Positions 58,702 through 64,000 of a stretch of DNA of 64,000 nt are shown one piece after another (position 1 is the first letter of the stretch; every line of letters begins with the position of its first letter). Origin of the DNA: Candidatus Kaistia colombiensis (GTDB taxonomy: Bacteria > Pseudomonadota > Alphaproteobacteria > Rhizobiales > Kaistiaceae); contig CP119318.1 in the NCBI GenBank assembly GCA_029203105.1, forward strand, positions 387,001 to 451,000, written 5' to 3'. Below the pieces are notes generated by a model. It worked only from the letters and a program-made list of their open reading frames with translations. It searched no databases and was not told the origin of the DNA. The position numbers were made by a program, and so were the translations under genes.

Positions 58702-59106
58702 CTAGTGGCCGAGGGCTTCGCGGATATCCTGAAGCTGCTGCAGCTTGGTCTGCGCCACAGTGCGTTGGGCGTCGTCGCGCGCGTCGGCGACGTCCTCCTC
58801 GGCGTTGCGGATCTCGAGCGCGAACGCATCGGGATCGAGGCTTTCCAGCGGAATCGCCTGCTCGGCGAGGATGGTCAGGCCGGTCCCGTTCACGTCGGCG
58901 AAGCCGCCGCGCACGAAGAACTTCTGAACACCGCCGCCGACCTGCGTGACGACAACGCAGCCCGGCTTGATGGTCGCCATGAAGGGAGCATGGTCCTTGA
59001 GGACCGTGAACTCGCCTTCAGTGCCCGGGACCACGACCGCCTCGACCGACTCCGAAAGCAGGAGCCGCTCGGGTGAGACGAGTTCGAACGGGAACGGTTC
59101 TGCCAT
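58702..59106 (-). CDS. atpC: ATP synthase epsilon subunit
   Basis: A 134-residue F1 epsilon subunit of the central stalk, regulating ATPase activity. It has MAEPFPFELVSPERLLLSES at the start (N-terminal beta-sandwich) and LESLDPDAFALEIRNAEEDV then a two-helix C-terminus. It is the last gene of the atpHAGDC operon, 26 bp after atpD. Confidence 0.95.
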   Translation of the reverse strand: MAEPFPFELVSPERLLLSESVEAVVVPGTEGEFTVLKDHAPFMATIKPGCVVVTQVGGGVQKFFVRGGFADVNGTGLTILAEQAIPLESLDPDAFALEIRNAEEDVADARDDAQRTVAQTKLQQLQDIREALGH

Positions 59107-59132
59107 GTTGGGCTCTTTCTCTCGTCAGACGA

Positions 59133-60587
<1,455 letters not shown>

Positions 60588-60603
60588 CCTTCCAAAAATC
60601 CGG

Positions 60604-61478
60604 TCAGAGCGCCTCGGCGCCCGAAATGATCTCGATCAGTTCCTTGGTGATCATCGCCTGGCGCGTCCGGTTGTACCGGAGCGTGTACTTCTTGATCATC
60701 TCGCCTGCGTTGCGCGTGGCGCTATCCATCGCCGACATCTTGGCGCCCATTTCGGACGCGACGTTTTCGAGGAGAGCACCCAGAACCTGGACCGAAATAT
60801 TGCGCGGCAGCAGATCCTCGAGGATCGCCGCTTCGTTCGGCTCATATTCGTAGTTCGACACGGCCGCGCCGGCTTCTTCGGCCGGGAGCTGCGCCGGAAT
60901 GATCTGCTGCGCCGTCGGGATCTGCTGAATCACCGAGCGGAACTTGGCGTAGAACAGCGTCGCGACGTCGAACTGGCCGTCGTCATAGAGCTGCAGCAGC
61001 TTGCGGCCGATCGCGTCGGCATTGGCAAAGCCGATCTGCTTGACCGTGCGCAGCTCGATCAGCTCGATGATCTCCGTCTTGAACTGGCGGCGAAGGATGT
61101 CATAGCCCTTCTTGCCAACGCAGAGGATCTTCACCGTCTTGCCTTCGCGCTGCAGGCGCAGGCGTGTGCTCGCGCGCCAGGCGGGCGATCGACGAGTTGA
61201 ACGCGCCGCAGAGGCCGCGCTCGGCCGTGCAGACGACGAGAAGATGCGTCTGATCGGAGCCGGTGCCGAGCCAGGAGCTTCGGACCGTCGTCGGTGTTGA
61301 CGCCAGCCGCCACATTGGCGAGCACGGCGTTCATGCGCTCCGCATAGGGGCGGGCCGCTTCCGCAGCAGCCTGGGCACGACGCAGCTTCGCCGCGGCGAC
61401 CATCTGCATCGCCTTGGTGATCTTCTGCGTCGCCTTCACCGAGGCGATGCGATTCTTTAGTTCCTTGAGGCTCGGCAT
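60604..61478 (-). pseudogene. atpG: ATP synthase gamma subunit, two one-base frameshifts
   Basis: Three frames give one gamma subunit of about 291 residues. The first (from 61478) runs MPSLKELKNRIASVKATQKI to NTDDGPKLLA. After one extra C near 61267 the second frame runs GTGSDQTHLLVVCTAERGLC and GAFNSSIARLAREHT. After a second extra C near 61165 the third frame runs RLQREGKTVKILCVGKKGYD to NRTRQAMITKELIEIISGAEAL. The reconstructed protein is complete, including both long helices that form the rotor. ATP synthase is normally essential or nearly so, so sequencing or assembly error is more likely than real loss unless a second atp locus exists. Confidence 0.92.
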
Positions 61479-61541
61479 GAGCGTCCCTGTCGGTCGGACT
61501 GAGATCCGGGTCGCGCGAGGCGACCCGGTTCAGACCTGGAT

Positions 61542-63071
61542 TCAGGCGAAAGACTTGGCGAAGCTGTCCAGCGCGGCCTTGAGCTGCGCACGGAAGTCGT
61601 CATTCAGCTCGCGCTTGTCGCGGATGCCGTCGAGCAGCGCCTTGTGCTCGCTGCGGAGCGAGGCCAGCAGGCCTGCCTCGAACGCGCCGACCTGGTTGAC
61701 TTCGATGCGGTCGAGATAGCCGTTCACGCCGGCATAGATCACCGCAACCTGCTCCTCGACCTTCAGCGGCGAGAACTGCTGCTGCTTCAGGAGCTCGGTC
61801 AGACGGGCGCCGCGGTTCAGCAGCTTCTGCGTCGTCGCGTCGAGATCGGAGCCGAACTGGGCGAAGGCAGCCATTTCACGATACTGCGACAGCTCGCCCT
61901 TGATCGGGCCGGCAACCTGCTTCATCGCCTTGATCTGGGCGGCGGAGCCGACGCGCGACACCGAGAGGCCGACGTTCACGGCCGGGCGGATGCCCTGGTA
62001 GAACAGGTCGGTCTCGAGGAAGATCTGGCCGTCGGTGATCGAGATCACGTTGGTCGGGATGTAGGCCGACACGTCGTTGGCCTGCGTCTCGATGACCGGC
62101 AGCGCCGTCAGCGAGCCATTGCCGTTGTCGTCGTTCAGCTTGGCTGCGCGCTCGAGCAGGCGGGAATGCAGGTAGAAGACGTCGCCCGGGTAGGCTTCGC
62201 GGCCCGGCGGGCGGCGCAGCAGCAGCGACATCTGGCGGTAGGCGACGGCCTGCTTCGACAGATCGTCATAGACGATCAGGGCGTGCATGCCGTTGTCGCG
62301 GAAGAACTCGCCCATGGCGCAGCCGGCCATCGGGGCCAGGTACTGCATCGGAGCCGGGTCCGAAGCGGTGGCGGCGATGATGATCGAATATTCGAGCGCG
62401 CCGCGCTCCTCGAGCACCTTCACGAACTGCGCGACGGTCGAACGCTTCTGGCCGATAGCGACGTAGACGCAATAGAGCTTCTTGCTCTCGTCGCCCGTGT
62501 CGTTGACCGACTTCTGGTTCAGGATGGCGTCGAGCGCGACGGCGGTCTTGCCGGTCTGACGATCGCCGATGATCAGCTCGCGCTGGCCACGGCCGATCGG
62601 GATCATCGCGTCGATGGCCTTGAGGCCGGTCTGCATCGGCTCATGCACCGACTTGCGCGGGATGATGCCCGGCGCCTTGACGTCGACGCGGCGACGCTCG
62701 GTGAACTCGATCGGGCCCTTGCCGTCGATCGGATTGCCGAGCGCGTCGACGACGCGGCCGAGCAGACCCTTGCCGACCGGCACGTCCACGATGGCGTTGG
62801 TGCGCTTGACCGTGTCGCCTTCGGCGATGTCACGGTCGGAGCCGAAGATCACGATACCGACATTGTCGGTTTCGAGGTTCAGGGCCATGCCGCGGGTTCC
62901 ACCGGGGAACTCGACCATCTCGCCGGCCTGGACGTTGTCCAGACCGTAGACGCGGGCAATACCGTCACCGACCGACAGAACCTGTCCGACTTCGGAAACC
63001 TGAGCCTCGGAGCCGAAATTCTTGATCTGCTCCTTGAGGATTGCGGAGATTTCAGCGGCGCGGATGTCCAT
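61542..63071 (-). CDS. atpA: ATP synthase alpha subunit
   Basis: A 509-residue F1 alpha subunit, the usual length. The start ATG at 63069-63071 overlaps the atpH stop (TGATG). The P-loop is GDRQTGKTAVALDAILNQ, and AIGQKRSTVAQ, ALIVYDDLSKQAVAYRQ and the arginine-finger region SVSRVGSAAQIKAMK are present. The frame is intact throughout. It forms the non-catalytic nucleotide sites of F1. Confidence 0.97.
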   Translation of the reverse strand: MDIRAAEISAILKEQIKNFGSEAQVSEVGQVLSVGDGIARVYGLDNVQAGEMVEFPGGTRGMALNLETDNVGIVIFGSDRDIAEGDTVKRTNAIVDVPVGKGLLGRVVDALGNPIDGKGPIEFTERRRVDVKAPGIIPRKSVHEPMQTGLKAIDAMIPIGRGQRELIIGDRQTGKTAVALDAILNQKSVNDTGDESKKLYCVYVAIGQKRSTVAQFVKVLEERGALEYSIIIAATASDPAPMQYLAPMAGCAMGEFFRDNGMHALIVYDDLSKQAVAYRQMSLLLRRPPGREAYPGDVFYLHSRLLERAAKLNDDNGNGSLTALPVIETQANDVSAYIPTNVISITDGQIFLETDLFYQGIRPAVNVGLSVSRVGSAAQIKAMKQVAGPIKGELSQYREMAAFAQFGSDLDATTQKLLNRGARLTELLKQQQFSPLKVEEQVAVIYAGVNGYLDRIEVNQVGAFEAGLLASLRSEHKALLDGIRDKRELNDDFRAQLKAALDSFAKSFA

Positions 63072-63632
63072 CAGCCGACCTCTTTCATAGCGATCTTGAG
63101 TGAATTGAGTTTGGTGCGAAGCGACGTGTCGATCATGCGGCTGCCGACCTTGACGACCAGGCCGCCGATCAATGCCGGATCGACATTCGAAGAAAGCGTG
63201 ACGTCCTTGCCGATCTGCGCCTTGAGCGCTTCCTTCAGCGCCGCGGTCTGCGTCTCGGAAAGCGGCTCGGCGCTCGTCACCTCGGCGGTGACCTCGCCGC
63301 GGTGCTTGGCGAGCAGCTGGCGGAAGCCAGCGATCATGCCGGGAACAGCGAACAGGCGGCGATTGCTCGCCGCGACCTTGACGAAATTGCCGACCAGCCC
63401 GCCGATGCCGGCCTTCGCCAGCACGGCCGAAATCGCGCGCAGCTGCTCGTCGGCGTCGAAGACCGGGCTCTGCACGAGGCGAACGAGATCGTCGCTCTCG
63501 CTCAGCAGGGCCGATGAAACGGGACAGATCGGCATCGACGGCGTCGAGCGCGCCGCTCTCGAGGGCCAGATCAAACAGTGCCGTCGCGTAACGCCCGGCG
63601 ACCCCTGATACGAGAGTTTTGTCTTCTGCCAC
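63071..63632 (-). pseudogene. atpH: ATP synthase delta subunit, one-base frameshift
   Basis: The gene starts at a GTG (63630-63632) with VAEDKTLVSGVAGRYATALF and DLALESGALDAVDADLSRF. Near 63512 one extra G (ATCGGCCCTGCTG, where ATCGCCCTGCTG is expected) shifts to the frame that continues LLSESDDLVRLVQSPVFDAD through VVKVGSRMIDTSLRTKLNSL to MKEVG. Corrected, it is about 186 residues, normal for the delta subunit that links F1 to the peripheral stalk. The break is probably a sequence error for the reason given under atpG. It is the first gene of the operon; the 5' region to priA is about 210 bp and should hold the operon promoter. Confidence 0.92.
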
Positions 63633-63845
63633 CTGATCCTCGCTCTGTGACGCGCCCCCACTTCCGGCTTGGTCCGGATGCTGCACGCAACGCCTTGAAC
63701 GTATTGAAGATTTTTTCAACAGGAGGAACCCGTCAAAAACGGTATTCCCCGAAGCCGCGCGTTCGTTACCACAGCATCCCGCGACTCGCAACACGGCCTG
63801 CGCCTTGAATCGACCAGATTGCCGGCCCGAGGTCGGCCGCAGGGT

Positions 63846-64000
63846 TCAAAGGAAGCTCTGCGGATCGATATCGACCTGTACCCGAAGGCTGCCGCGCACC
63901 GCCGGCGCCTCGGCCAGCCAGCCGCGCAGGAAGGCCTGCAGATCGACGGCGCGCGGCGCCTGGACCAGCAGGCGGAAGCGGTGGCGGCCGCGCAAAACCG
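63846..64000 (-). CDS. priA: Primosomal protein N' (PriA), C-terminal end
   Basis: The last about 50 codons of a minus-strand gene that enters from the right edge. It reads GRHRFRLLVQAPRAVDLQAF, LRGWLAEAPAVRGSLRVQVD and IDPQSFL then stop, the standard PriA ending (VDIDPxSFL). PriA is the 3'-5' helicase that restarts stalled forks. The priA-atpH neighbourhood is usual for Hyphomicrobiales. Confidence 0.92.
   Translation of the reverse strand, partial: VLRGRHRFRLLVQAPRAVDLQAFLRGWLAEAPAVRGSLRVQVDIDPQSFL

Overview
The window reads as DNA of a GC-rich alphaproteobacterium, most likely Hyphomicrobiales (Rhizobiales). The right end carries gene orders typical of that order: rplU-rpmA-GNAT-GNAT-obgE-proB-proA-nadD-rsfS-rlmH-envC-ctpA, then rppH, and atpHAGDC next to priA. 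No genus can be named safely from the sequence alone.

Layout. (1) 1-3.9 kb: the 5' end of a DUF1254 gene, IS21 copy A, the 3' half of a tyrosine recombinase and an IS701-like remnant. (2) 3.9-10.3 kb: ordinary genes, namely a GlcG/HbpS-like secreted protein behind a FixJ-type response regulator and sensor kinase, then a LysR regulator divergent from an ankyrin/deaminase/MFS operon. (3) 10.3-13.4 kb: IS6, IS21 and IS3 debris around a CSS-EAL cyclic-di-GMP phosphodiesterase. (4) 13.4-22.3 kb: a cell-surface locus with a large beta-helix autotransporter, a BcsA/Alg8-like membrane glycosyltransferase and a divergent secreted Sel1-repeat protein. (5) 22.3-34.2 kb: a mobile-element graveyard with two full-length IS3 elements, IS481 halves and IS21 copy B. 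It surrounds an orphan cytochrome oxidase subunit I gene with a LysR regulator and a DUF4440 protein. (6) 34.5-36.6 kb: an integrase/HTH/AlpA module. (7) 36.85-45.92 kb: a compact island bounded by 70-bp perfect direct repeats, one lying inside tRNA-Ser(CGA). (8) 46-64 kb: conserved chromosome.

The most interesting unit is island (7). Without its IS2-like insertion it is about 7.7 kb. It carries a tRNA-adjacent integrase whose catalytic residues are all present but whose gene is split by the IS, a small coupled membrane protein, a secreted protein of unknown function, a serine resolvase, a phage-type SF2-like helicase beside about 1 kb of gene-free AT-rich DNA, and a 367-residue protein with a Cys/His motif that I do not recognise. 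This looks like a small satellite-type or autonomous integrative element with a possible replication module. The surface locus (4) is a second candidate for an uncharacterised system.

Caution on reading frames. Single-base frameshifts occur in atpG (two), atpH and ctpA. The atp genes are normally needed for growth, so sequencing or assembly indels are at least as likely as true pseudogenes, and the same doubt applies to the frameshifted transposase genes. IS21 copy A and copy B differ by one base. Only copy B has a target duplication, so the region has probably been rearranged by recombination or IS-mediated deletion.
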